In this document: positions 38,470 to 51,665 of the stretch, piece by piece
How the letters are laid out: each line of letters begins with the position of its first letter
How positions within the stretch are numbered: the stretch's first letter is position 1
Source of the DNA: Amaurobius ferox
Taxonomy: Eukaryota; Arthropoda; Arachnida; Araneae; Amaurobiidae
Length of the DNA stretch: 64,000 nucleotides
Assembly (NCBI GenBank): GCA_951213105.1
Contig: OX578146.1
Coordinates: 111,095,695-111,159,694 of the forward strand
Direction of reading: 5' to 3'
Made by a program: the position numbers and the translations under genes
The notes under the pieces: generated by a model
The model's database searches: none
What the model saw: only the letters and a program-made list of their open reading frames with translations
Told to the model about the DNA's origin: nothing

Positions 38470-38930
38470 TTTAATTATTCCTTTGAATCGTCACCACTAA
38501 TTCGAATTTATGAAATATCTGATTTTTTTTCGTTAATCCGAAAGCTAGGATGGATCGAATGAAACCAAATCCAAGATTTTGACTAGAATGAAGGTGCTCT
38601 ATAATTGAGTAAAGCGATTTTGAGATTTTTTTATCATTATTTTGTATTGTCACCACTAATTTCGAATTAAAAAAAAGTTTGATATTTTCGGGTTAACTTA
38701 AAACCTAAAACGGATTGAATGAAATAAAAACCAAAATTCCAACTAAAGTGGAATTACTTGATAATTGAGTAAAACGGGTTTGATTTTTTTTTTTTTGCAT
38801 TGTCACCTCTAATCTGAATTTTTGAAATTTTAGTTTTCTTTCTTGGTTTCGAAGAGATGGAGCGAATGACGCCGAAACCAAGTCCCTAGCTATAGTGGGA
38901 GTGCTCCACAAATTATATACATTACCTCCC
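38470..38930. repeat. Diverged ~155-bp tandem repeat, 3 copies
   Basis: 'TCACCACTAATTCGAATT' at 38488 recurs at 38649 (TCACCACTAATTTCGAATT) and 38801 (TCACCTCTAATCTGAATT), each followed by a GGAT(C/T)GAATGAAA-like piece and ATAATTGAGTAAA(G/A)CG. Confidence 0.7.
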
Positions 38931-40592
38931 CCCCACTTGATCCCCCCCCTCACTTGATGCGTGTCTATCAAGTTGAGTTATATCGTACAAATTGCTACAA
39001 TAAGTTAATACTTACTTCACTTTAGATCGAAATTATCCATTTAAAAAAATATTGTTTTTATTTGGCGATTTGGCGCAGTTTTTAATGACACCGACTCACC
39101 AAAATATCAAAAAAGATAAAAATTTATGATATTATTATTATTATGCTCACATTGTGCAAGAGGGTTACGCTTGTAGATGGAAGCCTAAGATCTACCCTTG
39201 TAGATAGTCGTGTGACGTATAAAAATATTATTTTATGGTTTGGTTTATTTATTTTAAACTTTAAATTAGTTATTTTAGTATTAGTGATAGCCGTGAATTT
39301 AACATAGTATATAGCAGAAGTGAAACCCACGTATTTATCTTTTCTATGCTGCCCAGTGTTTTTGAAAAGGAATATGATTAATGAACATAAAATTATTTTA
39401 CTTATCTAATAAACATACATTAATTTTATTTATCTAATAAACATACATTAATTTTGCTCAAACACAATTTTATTAATTATCATATTTCATATTAAACTTT
39501 AGCATAGCTTAATTTTAAATCAATAGTTATCTTTACAATTTACTACTTCGTACAACATTACAGTTTCTCTAACATAACTGAGCCGGCAGAGATACAGTTA
39601 TAACCTTCTACTGACTTCTCGCCAGGTTACGCAAACCCTCATATTATGATATAAAAGTTTACCATTTTGCTCTCTGGTGCACATCAGATCACATTTGGAC
39701 ATCATTTCACGAAAAGTACCTTTTTTATGTGTTTATTCGGCGACTCTATTTTAGCGAAGGGTGGAAGCACAGTAGCACGTGCTTCATAAACGGCAACAAC
39801 TTTTAGAAAATTTACATGAGCACATTTTATGGGCTCATTCAGCGACAAACTTTCAGCGTGTCTTAATAGCACAGTTTAATGTGTTAAGTTCACAATGAAA
39901 ATCATAGAGAATCTTGGGAGAACATTTTTTGATGCTCTCAGCCCACAGCCACAATTTCGAGTGTGTTAACTTTCATTTGATGCACAGGGGTAACTTTTCT
40001 TCCCCCCCTTGGCTCTCATTGGCTTCACCGTATCTGCGTGCCAATTTGCTCCAGTCATCTGGGCGTGGTCTATATTGGCCTTCATTGGATATTCCATGAT
40101 GCCCACGGGCTTGTTTGAGTTCATAGTTGTATTTCTAATGATGTCATTCTTCATTTATTGCTCGTTAATAAATTGTCCGTCCATTATAAAAATTACTCGT
40201 CGTCGAGTCTGCGGCTGATTGCCACCTTGTCGCAGAGCCATTTCTGAAATATGAAAATACCTTTTGCGCATTTGAATCACAGGTAGATATATAGATCTGT
40301 TTTGTACTTATTATGCGTTTCTTTGCATAGACTATATATGCAATGGCAGCAAGACAACATGTTATGTGCGATAATTCTGTGAGCCACGTAATTTTACATA
40401 CCATGCTGGCTAACACAGATGTGCTAAGTCGATTCATGGCTTCTGTTGAATCTGCAATAAGAACGTTATCATGACTTGGATACACCCTTTATGGTGAGCT
40501 CTGTGACTATGAACTCTACACTTGCTTTGTGTAGACCGAACTCAATTTTTAAAACCGAATACGGGAGGACGGAATTTGTCCAATTCCACCGA

Positions 40593-41920
40593 GCAGTGGT
40601 TTTCAACCTGCAGGTCGAAGCCAAATGTTTTGCCTTCCTTTGATGACTTCTTATATCATGACTATATTTTAAATCTTAGGAAATTTGTTTTTCCCAAAAA
40701 GCAATTTAATATACAGTAATAGCCATGTATAATGCAGATTTTTAAAAATACTTGTACAAATGCATTATTTAAATACAACATTTTCCAGCACATTTCTTAA
40801 CATCGCACGGCTGTATGCAATGAATCAATGCATTACTCTGTATATATGGAAATATGTATAATTCTATTTTTGTTTGATAAGCATTGTAGATACAATTCTT
40901 GTTTGGAAAGGAGATATGTTAAGTAGTTGCAAGATGTCTCACTAGATCTAGCGCTGGGTTTTCACCAACCGAGACGAGCGCTAAAGCGAAATCAACGGGC
41001 AAATGGAAAGATACAGCACACTCCAAAATTACTCCAAATTTGAAAAAAACATCCATCTTCATCCCCTGCACTCTCTGTTCCTATTATCTAGTCGATCTTG
41101 CGCTCGCAGCCTCGGCACTTGTCGCATTTAGTGAAAACAAAGCGTAACGTGTAAATGTAGGATGCAAATACATGGAGATATTCCCAAGGAAATGTGTGTT
41201 GTATTTGCCCAACATTGTTAGAAAAACAATGAACATGTTAGAAAACAATGACACCCACATGTTGTGGATACTGAGCACATGAACAAATTTTACTTCTGAG
41301 AATGAATTTTGCACCAATTGCAGTAGTGAACGTTATAACATCCGACAACAATGGACCCATCATTTGTTTCTTGAATGAAAATGGACATGTCTATCAGATT
41401 TGCCATTGGATAATCTTTTGACATCGAATAAAGTTTTGCCTCTTTTTGCCATCGGATATTTTTTTTAGTGTTGTAGTCTTTGCGTTTCGTTAGTAAATAT
41501 ACGCAATATAAGGAAAATACGCATTATTTCCCTATACGCAATATAAGGAAAAATCAACTCTTTTCTAAGATAGGTATGTATTTTAAAAAGCGACAAATAA
41601 GAAACTGGGACCACACAGACATCATATCACCACCTTCCGACAAGTTTTGCGGTTGTTCTCGCTCCTTTGGAAGTGGTTGGTCTTGGACTAGTGGTTTTCA
41701 TCCAGTGCGCCGCGGCGCACATGGACGCCTTGAATCATAGTCAAGTACGTTGAGGGTGGACTTGATTATTATTTTTTGTTCCAAAAAATATTAAATACTC
41801 TAATATTTTCATCTATCGATAGTTTTGTGATGACCACTGCAGCTACAGGGCAGCTGCTGATAGAATGAAGTTGGTCAAAGTCGTCATGGACTCCAAAATG
41901 TTGAAAACCACTAACCTGGA
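40593..41920. mobile_element. hAT-like terminal sequences
   Basis: CAGTGGTTTTCAACCTGCAG at 40595, TAGTGGTTTTCATCCAGTGC at 41691 and the inverse TGTTGAAAACCACTA at 41899-41913 match the CAGTGGTTTTCAACC type of hAT end (family knowledge). The pair at 41691 and 41913 may bound a MITE of about 220 bp. No convincing 8-bp target duplication was found, and no transposase is present. Confidence 0.4.
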
Positions 41921-43264
41921 GTGATGGAACTTCAAGTTGCCAGTCGTTCTAGAACTTTTTCCGTTAAAATTCTCTTTATTTCACAGTTGAATGATAGATA
42001 TTTGTCTATGTCCATAACAAAAAACATAATTTTTTGTACAGAATATCTTGAAAGAGAATTCATGCATAGAAATGGACATTGCAAAATGTACGTTTCTGCA
42101 CGGCTGAGTCTCTTACTATTTTTAAAACTAAATCAAGCCCATTCGTTAAATTTTTATCCAGTACTTCTGCAAACAGAAAACGAATCCGAGACAAAATAAA
42201 TTCCCAAACTGAAAACTCCAATAACAAAACTATTAGTGCAACGAGCGTGTTCAACGACAGTCTTAAAGAGACTGTTCTTATCGAAGCAGCTAATTTAAAT
42301 TGGTGGCAATTATCGAGCTGGAATATTACAGTTTGGAAAATATGTTTTAAATAACTGTTTTTTTACATAGGCGGCAAGGGAAGCCAGGATAATGAATTGT
42401 TGCCGTATTTTGCTGCTAATTCGTTTCAAAAGAATTTTCTCAAATCTGTTTCTGAGATGTTTTCGGGATTTCGTACTGAAATAGATTCTCATTTTGCGGT
42501 TTAATTCAGATAATGGTTTTTCTTGGACGTTTATAAAATCAAAATAAAACGGAATATTTAAACAGTTGAAAATCGACAATTTGACATTATCCAGAAAAAG
42601 CAAAATATTTTTATATGCATGGATGTCGGATTAACGAATGTCTGCTGAATGCATAAAGTGGTTTATTGACCATTCTACATAACAAAATGCTTTTATCTGT
42701 GTACATACATCTATTCCATTAATTTTCCGTCCAGCAATGTAAGAAGTATGTATAAGAAGTACGTCCCGAATTTTAAAAATTTAATTCTTGGTCTAGAAAC
42801 TCGCATTCCTTAATGAGAGGAAATGTTTGAGCATGAGCTCAAAATAATCGGAAAGAGAAAACTCTAGTAGATTTTTAATTATTTACAAAAAAATTCTACA
42901 AAAATTAAAATTTAATTTTTGGTCCAATAAATTTGTTATTAAGATAATTATTGTTCTAGAAACTCGCTGGTTTTCTTAAATGACAGCTAAATATCTGGGC
43001 ATTTGCACATCACATTTTAAAATAAAAAATATATTAATTGATTTTTAAACACATGCAATAAATCGCTCAACGGATTTTTTATTTTTAGACTTTCTTGACG
43101 TAATTTATCGTCTGCCGTTGCGAGTCCAGCTGCTGTCACAAAAATCCAGACTTCCTAGCGAGACGTTAATTAAGATTTATTTTATGATTAGCCATAATCG
43201 CGAGTTTTACAGATAAGATTTAAATTTTTGAAACATACAATTATTTCATTTTTGTTAACACTTT

Positions 43265-44227
43265 CCAACAAAATTGAAAAGTGCTTATGACTTTGTTCCT
43301 TCTGTCTGTCTGTCCGTTCGCACGATGACTGCCGTTAAAATGACTTCAATCAAAATAAAATTTTAGAATGTTGTTGAGACGGTCTCTGGGACATATGGGA
43401 ATGCAAATAAATAATATCATCCAGTTAGTTTTGGATTGAACCCGGGTTAAAAAAGTGAAATACATTGAACCCTGTAGGACCTATTTTTTATACATTTTTT
43501 AAGCAAGGTAAAATTCACTAATTGCTTCGAAAAGTTTTAGAAATATTCAAATTATCCCATTAAATATATAAAAACAAATTCAGCAAAACACATTCGGTTG
43601 TTTTTGAATAAAAATTGAAATAATAATTACACCCATATTATATAAAGAGATCACGTGACCCACTTCAAAATAAAATACGGCATCCATCTTTTTTTTCTCA
43701 GTGTAAAAATCATGATTTTTATAGTTCTTTTAAATTTATATTTATTGTTGCATCTGTCCTAAAACCGCTTTATTTTTCCGTATTTTCTGTGTGTCTCTAT
43801 TCTGCGCCAACGCAATTACAATATTTTGAGTTTAAATGATCATCAAACTTTGATTATTTCTACAACGAAGCCTAATTTTAATGGATGCAGAATGTAAACA
43901 AGTGATTGTAAGATGAGTTGTATAAGAATTGATGAATTTTTTTCACGTAAAATTATTTAGCTCTGGAGTCTGGAATATTAGTGATATGAATGAAAAATTC
44001 ATTGCCGTTACATAGAAAGCCAGACGATTTATATTTCGATGACATACATCATTTTAAAAAAGTTCCTTTTTTTCGATGAAGCTTGAAGTTTTTAAATATA
44101 ATAAATTATTGTAGTACTGTGATAATTTAAAAAATATTAGCACTGAATGTATCGCATTTTAGAGATGTTTAAATAAAATTAAATTTTAGTTGGAAAGTGT
44201 TTCATAATCGATGCTTTATGCGTGATT
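43265..44227 (+). repeat. Dispersed ~1-kb repeat, second copy
   Basis: See the pair at 32.9-34.2 kb. It has the inner segment only once, so it shows the unduplicated form. Confidence 0.75.
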
Positions 44228-45130
44228 GAACTTTCTTGTTTAGATTGTATCAAAAAATTCCTCAATCTTAGACAATAGCATTTATTTCTTTATTTTTAAT
44301 TTCCTCACTAAATAGAATAAATTATCATACCCTTTTAAAACTTTTAAATTTTTGCTGTAGAATTGAATTTGAATTATTATTAGGACATAATTAGACCTTT
44401 ATGTTGGACCTATTACGCTAGCGCAGCAGTTTACGCATTTTGCTAGTTCATTTGTTCAGAAAAAATGATAGTGACCTTAGTCAGCGCATAGGTCATTAGT
44501 CACATGTGGGAAAGCTATGAACATGGCTGGGTGCTTATTTTCAACGTGTTTGATTAAAAAAATTATTGATAAGGGAGTGAACATTATTTGCTGGTACCGT
44601 AACTGGTAGTTTAATGAATAGGAAAAATATTGTTACAGAGTTGATAATTAAAATTTGAGTCTTTGTGATATTTACACGTTTTGAATATCCCTTAACTCAA
44701 ATAACTTTTACTTGGTTAAAGTTAAAGGATCAACTTTACTTGGTTAATTGCTAAAGGATCAACTTACCCGTGTAACAACTGACCCTGGTCTACCTTGTGA
44801 TGTAAGCAAATGTATTGTGAGGGGTTAAAATTCCGATTCTTGCATTTTGAAGGATTTCTGTGTTTTGAGCAGCCCTGAATACCCATCGCGTTTTGTGAAA
44901 GTTGCCTCTTTGTCTTTGTCCGACAATGTTATAGGCGTAATATCTCTAAAAAAATGAAACGATTAACATGAAATTTGGTGCCATGACATATTTCAGTAAA
45001 CGTAAGATGTCTATTAATTATCAAGATGACTAGACCAGAAGCAAAAGACCTTCAAATTTGAAAAAAAAAAAATGAAAGTTGAAAACACTTAAAAAGGAGT
45101 TGTTAAAGAATGTTAAATAAATAGGCATGT

Positions 45131-46475
45131 AATATATGGCATTTTATTTAAAATAAAATGACATTGAGGAAGCCTATAAATTGAATGATTTGTAAACCAC
45201 TGATATAAGCTGTTCCTAAAATACTGCATGTTATATTTATAATATAAACACCTTGATTTATTTGTCTGTTTATCTATCTATATATCTCTGGGTAATGCTT
45301 GGTGAAATTTGGTGTTGAAATTGGCGGAATATCGTCAACTTGGCTAGATTTTTCAAATGTCACCAAATTGATAAAAATGTTGCCAAATTGATAAAAATAT
45401 AGCCTAATTGATAAAAAAATATATCCAAATTGGTAAAAATGAAGACTAATTGATGAAAATTCAATAATTTGGAAAAAATATGAGAATCTACTATAAGAAT
45501 AACCTATTTCTCCGTCTATAACGCTTGGCGAAATTCTGCAAATTTTGGCTGCATATCGCCAACTTGGCGAGTATTTTTACATGCTGCTAAATGGACGAAA
45601 ATGTCGCCACATTGATATATTTAACGCTAAATCAAAGAAAATGACGACTAATTGATGACAATTCAATATCTTGCAAATAGCATAACAAACGACCATGAAT
45701 AACCCATTTCTCCGCTAGTCCGTAATGCTTGGCGAAAAAATTTGTCGAGATGTCGCAAACTTGGCGACTTTTTTAAATATTGCCAAATTGATAAAAATGT
45801 CGCCAAATTAATAAAAATAACTCGAATTGGGAGGTAATGCTTTGCAAATTTTTAATTCCATCATATGACGGGTATACCTTCTAGTCTAAAATTGACAAAA
45901 AATAAAAGAACTCATTATTGTCAAATAAATGACTGCTAAGGATATCTAAATGCTCAATATTTTAAATAATTGTAAGCTAATGGGTTTGTTGAACCAATAA
46001 AGTTCATTTACCCTCCCCCCTTGTTTGGTGTGATAGATGTTGATAAAAATAAAATGTATAAATTAAAGAGTAAGACATTAAAATAAACTTTTATTCTAAG
46101 TATTGAAAACTTCAGTGTTATGAACTTTAGTATTAATTTTCTCTCCAAATGTACTAATTTCAGCACCACCTACAGTGAAAACTCACTGTTCCGTTTCCTG
46201 AATTACAGCCATATATAATTAGCGATTTTAATTAAAATATTCTTCAATTACTGTGCGTGAAAGCGTAAAATGACACACCAGTTCAAATTTATTTAAAGAG
46301 TTCACATACCTTTTATCTTTCTTTGTGATAAAATTTTCGACTGTTTCTTAGTGTGGGGTAAAGCAGTACTGTGATTTTCCACTCGACTTTTTTTATCATA
46401 CACTAATGTTCCACAGAGTTTTGTTTCGCTTTTATCACAAACATTATCAGATATGAAAATAGAAAGATGTTTTGT
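45131..46475 (+). repeat. Dispersed repeat, copy interrupted by TTGGCGA module
   Basis: Matches 50849-51665 on both sides of an inserted module (45270-45850). Landmarks: CATTTTATTTAAAATAAAAT..., TAATTTCAGCACCACCTA and GTGCGTGAAAGCGTAAAATG with ACACACCAGTTCAAATT. Confidence 0.75.
45270..45850. repeat. TTGGCGA-rich module in three tandem copies (related to family D middle)
   Basis: The motif series 'CTCCGTCTATAACGCTTGGC ... TCGCCAACTTGGCGA' recurs at about 45290, 45515 and 45715. It matches the inverse of the family D middle (14740-14880). It interrupts a repeat that is continuous at 50.85-51.66 kb, so it was inserted later. Confidence 0.65.
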
Positions 46476-46809
46476 ATATAAGCTAATTTTTTTTAAATAC
46501 TTCATGAAATCCATTATTTTTTTTTAATGCGAAACATTTTAAGGCATGGGATACGCAGCAAATCATGCAAGAAATATAACAGGGATGACGCGGAAGTATG
46601 TAATGGAAGTGACATTATATTGTTACAAAAACCATTAATATAAATTGAAGGCAAGATTCACTTGCCTTTGTCGAAAAAATTGGTTAACTAATTCAGCGAC
46701 ATATCGCTAAGTTGGCGAATATTGTTGAGTTTTGGAAACTTCTCGAATTTTGTAGATTGCCAAAGAACTTCACAAGTTATGTGCTTTTACCAGAACTTTT
46801 CAAAATGTA

Positions 46810-47075
46810 TAAAACGGGGCGCGACATCCCATTCGGATGACCCGAGTTCGATTCCCGCCTCTGCCCAAACTGTCGCCGTGTTCACGCGGAGTACAATCGC
46901 GTTAAACACGTGGGTGAGTAACTCCTTCCGAGAGGTTGGTGGTAAGAAAAGGAGGGCACGGCCCTTGTGAATACCTCCGCCACTGAGTTTCGGTCTAAAT
47001 TGGGTGCCACTTCCCGGCCGTCCAAACAGATACCTTACACTTTCGAGTAGGTTTGGAGGTCTGGAACGAAATAAT
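46810..47075 (+). mobile_element. tRNA-derived SINE (second family)
   Basis: Contains a polymerase III box B-like CCGAGTTCGATTCCCGCC, followed by a body with GTTCACGCGGAGTACAATCG, a GGTGGTAAGAAAAGGAGGGC segment and a TAAATTGGGTGCCACTTCCC segment. The same body appears in inverse orientation at 55780-56750 and in diverged form at 2290-2530, which defines a repeat family. Box A is not convincing. A (TA)n tract starts about 180 bp downstream at 47257. Confidence 0.8.
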
Positions 47076-47252
47076 GAAAGTAGGTACATAATCGGCCGCA
47101 CAAACATGTGCTCTAAGCATAGTGACAAGCGGTGCGGTCTGGGTTACACAGAGGGTGCATAGGCACGTCATCGTTCAGCTGGGTTGTTGACGTGATACAA
47201 ATAAAAGTGTCTGCCGAACTCAATACAGAATCCAATAGCAATTTTTCTTTTG

Positions 47253-47256
<4 letters not shown>

Positions 47257-47336
<80 letters not shown>
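47257..47336. repeat. (TA)n microsatellite
   Basis: About 80 bp of TA with one ATG interruption. Similar tracts border the fold-back element at 47513-47575, 49586-49720 and 50379-50410. Short open frames over it (Tyr-Ile repeats) are artefacts. Confidence 0.98.
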
Positions 47337-47339
<3 letters not shown>

Positions 47340-47509
47340 GGTGTAGTTGCTGGTTTGAAGGCCATTCAACGAAAACGTATCGGCTACCGGGAGTGTTGCC
47401 GTGGCATAAAGCATGCTCAACCGGAGAGTGGGGGTCACAACGTCCCCCAGCCAGTTGGTGGTACTTTCCATTTGTGACATTCAATTTCAAGTGTTTTCTT
47501 GTTACTATT

Positions 47510-47512
47510 TAG

Positions 47513-47577
<65 letters not shown>

Positions 47578-49678
47578 GAAATTCATTAATCGAAAACTAT
47601 GCATAAACTACTGTAAGTACAAAAAACCCATCTCTAGCATATCCGTTACTAATAAGAACTATAGACCAAGACTAAGGTTAAAAATTGAAGGTAGCTTGTC
47701 ACTATAATGAAAAGGAGATGAGGGGAATATTAGTATATATAAATCACAATTAAAAAGGTATATATATATATAAATATATATAAAATGGAAAAGCAAACAC
47801 GGCAATAATGAGAAAAGGCAATAATAATTAGCGCAAGATTAAAGATCAAGACATGAAGAACAATCAATTGAAACTACACAGAGAATGGCAGTTAATTCGA
47901 AATTGCATTCTCGTCAGTACAGACATACAATTCGAATTAAAACCGATGAAATAGCCAGTTGCTGACAATGGCGATATTATTTAACTGTAGGCACCATTGG
48001 GACTTTCTACTGGCTAGTGGAAGGAGAAATAATAAAAACCGAGTGAATTATGAACCAGAAATATAAAAAAACAGAAATATTAACTCACAGGCACAACCAC
48101 CACTTGGGAGTCGCCATGTTCGCAGAGAAACATACGACAGAGCATTTTATATCTTTTCGTCAAAGCGAGTTGCCACCGGAATAAATACACCATTGAACTT
48201 GAACGAAAAATAATTGTATGGAGATTTTCAAAAATTGTAATCAGTATAGGACTCAGGACAAGTGGAATGTAGTCTTTCAAAAATAGTAAACAGTATCAGA
48301 CTCAGGCCTAGTGGCAAGTTAAGTAATGAGAATGGGTGAAATTCACACAAATGAGTTATCCAATAAAGGATAAATAATGCATTTGTAAAATCATTACGTG
48401 GTGCATTTTACCCCAGAGAACAGAATACTTAAGTATCAAGACAAACAAGATGAAACAAAGTCATATGATTAGCCCGCAAATTGGTGGAATCATATATACA
48501 GTAAATTGTTCCGTACTTGGACAAGCTAATATAACATCCAAACAAACCCTAGTCTTTCACCTCTCATGTGTGCAGGACATTAAACACATGTACCGCAAAA
48601 ACAAAGTCATAATAACATTGCACTGCAATATATTAAAATACCTAATGAACAGTTGAAACGATGTCCCACCAACAACGTTGTATGAACCACACTCATTACC
48701 AGAGCTTTCATGACCAGAAAACACCACAGGAATGCAACTAGCATAGTTGACCCTGGTACAAAGCTTGTAAATTTACAGATCACCCGAACTTTTATCTAAG
48801 TACAATTTATACCTTTCAGTTACGGTTATGTCAAAGAAACCGCACATGATGTCACTCAAAAACTTTTTTTTGGAAATCCCTGTTTGATAGTTCCAGTCAG
48901 AAAGCTTTGGTCCCATACATAGAGATCTCTTTCATTGCTATGCATACAATCGTTTGCTACGTATAAGTTGATTAATAATGATGTTTCTGAACATGTTTTT
49001 ATGCAGACTTGAATTCCATAACATAATATTGTTGATTTCAAATCTAAAATCCTTTCGTTTATCGTATAATCGATAACCAGTTGTACCATTTTTATCCCTA
49101 TAGAATAATTCAAGGTTCTCAGTGATGACCTGACCACTGTATTCATTTTTAAAGGCAAGGTGTTCTTGACAAACGCAATTCCGTACGGTGTTACCAATCT
49201 TTTTACAAACGCTATTGTAATTATATAATCTTCTACATATAGGTTTTACGCATTTATAAGCGATTCTACATGTGCACAATTTTATTCTGCAATTCTATTT
49301 ACTTGTGTTTAATATCCTGCCACATGGCAGGTAAAAGAATATAGTTTGTTTGGATGTTATATTAACTTGTCCAAGTACGGAATAATTTACTGTATCTATG
49401 ATTCCTCCAATTTGCGAGCTAATCATATGACTTTGTTTCATCTTGTTTGTCTTGATACTTAAGTATTCTGTTCTCTGGGGTCACTTGGCCCAGACGCCCT
49501 GGGAGAGCGGGGGTCATTTGCGCCTTATAAGTGAGATTTCAGGTGTGTTTTTTATTAGTTTCGTTATGACTTTTTTTATAAGATATATATATATCTTATA
49601 AAAACTTAAAAAAATATATATATATATATCTTATAAGATATATATATATATATATATCTTATAAAAATATCTTATTAA

Positions 49679-49720
<42 letters not shown>

Positions 49721-50372
49721 CTATTTTTGAAAGTCTTCATACAAATTATGTTTTGTTCAAGTGTATTCATTCCGGTGCCCACTCGCATTGACGAAGTGAT
49801 ATGAAATGATCTGTCGACTGCTCCCCTGTGAGCAGTTTTGACATCCACGTGGTAGCTGTGCCTGTGAGTTAATATTTCTGGTTTTATATTTCTGATTTGT
49901 AATTCATTCGGTTTATATTCTTTCTCCTTCCACTAGCCAATAGACAGTTCCCATGGTGTCTATAGTTAAATACTATCGCCATTGTCAGAAACTGGCTATT
50001 CTATCGGTTTTAATTCGAATTGTATGGCTGTCCTGACGAGAATGCAATTTCGAATTAACCGCCATTTTTTGTGTAGTTTCAATTGATTGTTTTCTATACC
50101 TTGATCTTTAATCTTGAGCTAATTATTATTATTGCCTTTTCTCATTTTTGCCGTGTTTTCTTTTTCATTTTTTATTTATATTTATATACTTTTTAATTGT
50201 GATTTTTGTATAATAATATTCTTCTCATCCTCCTATCCATTGTAGTGATAAGTTACCTTCTATTTTTATCCTTAGTCTTGGTCTGTAGTTACTTATTTGT
50301 AACAAATATGCTGGAGATGGGTTTTTTTGTACTTACCGTAGTTTATGCATAGTTTTCGAATAAAATCTTTCA

Positions 50373-50411
<39 letters not shown>

Positions 50412-50412
50412 C
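47510..50412. mobile_element. Fold-back element with ~1-kb inverted arms, probably Penelope-derived
   Basis: The left arm (about 47510-48560) and right arm (about 49340-50412) are reverse complements of each other, with gaps. Anchors: GACGAGAATGCAATTTCGAA on the right (50035) pairs with its complement near 47900; AGGCACA / TGTGCCT at 48090 and 49858; and a tight match of about 110 bp between 48425-48545 and 49350-49475. Both outer ends finish in (TA)n tracts. The spacer carries Penelope-type reverse transcriptase remains. Penelope-like elements are known to insert as partial inverted copies, which fits. Confidence 0.65.
48840..49280 (-). pseudogene. Penelope-like reverse transcriptase remnant
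   Basis: Two overlapping minus-strand frames contain ENLELFYRDKNGTTGYRLYD then KRKDFRFEINNIM and, further on, NIIINQLIRSKRLYA; after a frameshift comes DCMHSNERDLYVWDQ. The order 'LYDKR.DF.FEI.N...(I)SQLIR..R.C...(F)..R...L' is typical of the segment after the catalytic palm in Penelope-like reverse transcriptases (family knowledge). The catalytic YADD-type motif would lie upstream and is not seen. The fragment lies in the spacer of a large inverted repeat, which suggests it is what is left of the element's coding region. It is frameshifted and non-functional. Confidence 0.5.
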
Positions 50413-50848
50413 TTTTAAGTTTCCCCCGGGGACCATTAATGTATATTTTTATTACTTGATTAATAAGGTAGGAGTGGGCATCAGAAAAACTTCCCGGACT
50501 TTCTAAAAGACCCAACAGTGACCAAGAAGAGTGAAACTTTGCAATGGGCCCAGATTTTATATTCCCCTCACCGGGTGCAGAAGAAATGGATGATTTCTAA
50601 ATATCTTTACAGATTTCCTAGAAGTCTCCCCCCCCCCCCGGTGACAAAAAAACTTGAAACGTAGCACATTTATAGTTATCGACCACAGGACAAAACCTGA
50701 CTAAAACAATTTTAAAATGACAATTTTTTACAATAAGTTCCATACATTTTTGAACAAAAAACTTCATAAAAAATTTGGAACTTAATTTTGAAATAAGTTT
50801 TAATTTTCCTTTCTTGGATGGGTTTAAATACTAATCTTAATAGATATT

Positions 50849-50990
50849 TGATATGTAACATTTTATTTAAAACCAAATGACATTGATGTGTAACATTTTA
50901 TTTAAAATCAAATGGCATTGATATGTGACATTTTATTTAAAACCAAATGGCATTGATGTGTAACATTTTATTTAAAATCAAATGGCATTG
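50849..50990. repeat. 35-bp tandem repeat, 4 copies
   Basis: Unit GTGTAACATTTTATTTAAAA plus TCAAATGGCATTGAT. The single matching segment at 45130-45165 in the related repeat shows this is a local expansion. Confidence 0.85.
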
Positions 50991-51665
50991 ATGAGGTTTA
51001 TAAATTGAATGATTTTTAGGCCACCGATATGTGTAGAGGTCTCAAAATATTGCATGCTTTCTCATCTAAATAGAAAAAAATGTATGAAAAATAAATAAGC
51101 TCATCGTTGTAAAAAGAAGGAATCATCACGATCTTTCAGTGTTAAATATTTCAGCAATCGGAGGCCACTGAGCTTTTTGAATCAATGGAGTTAGTTCTTT
51201 AACCGTCACAAGCCTTGACTGATGTGACAGATGCTGATGAAATGAAAACGATAAATAATTTTAAAGTGTAAAACATACAAATAAACTTTTATTCTAAGTA
51301 GTGCAAAATTTAATAACTTATGACCTTTAGTATAAAATTTCTCTCTCAGAATGTACTAATTTCAGCACCACCTAGCGTGAAAACTCAGTGTCCCGTTCTC
51401 TAAATTACGGCCATTTATAATTAGCGATTTTAATTAAAATATTCCTTAATTACTGTGCGTGAAAGCGTAAAATGACACACCAGTTCAAATTCATTTAAAG
51501 GTGTCGCATAAATTTTATCGTTCTTAAGTTAAAATATTCGGCTATTTCTGAAGCTGTTGAAAAGCAGTACTGAATAAATATCTGGAATGCGATTTCCCAC
51601 TCGATTTTCTCATACATTCATATTCCATAGAGTTTTGTTTTCACTCAATATTTATCAGAATGAAA
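50849..51665 (+). repeat. Dispersed repeat, uninterrupted copy
   Basis: Partner of 45131-46475, with its first segment expanded to four 35-bp units. It is followed at 51667 by TTCTGATGTAAGCAGCACAG, a truncated left end of family D. Confidence 0.75.

Noticed and set aside
40009..40218. 69-codon hydrophobic plus-strand frame that looks like two membrane segments
   Set aside because: No splice or family support, and hydrophobic frames arise easily in T-rich DNA.
47132..47480. Tyr-Ile repeat frames on both strands
   Set aside because: They are produced by (TA)n.
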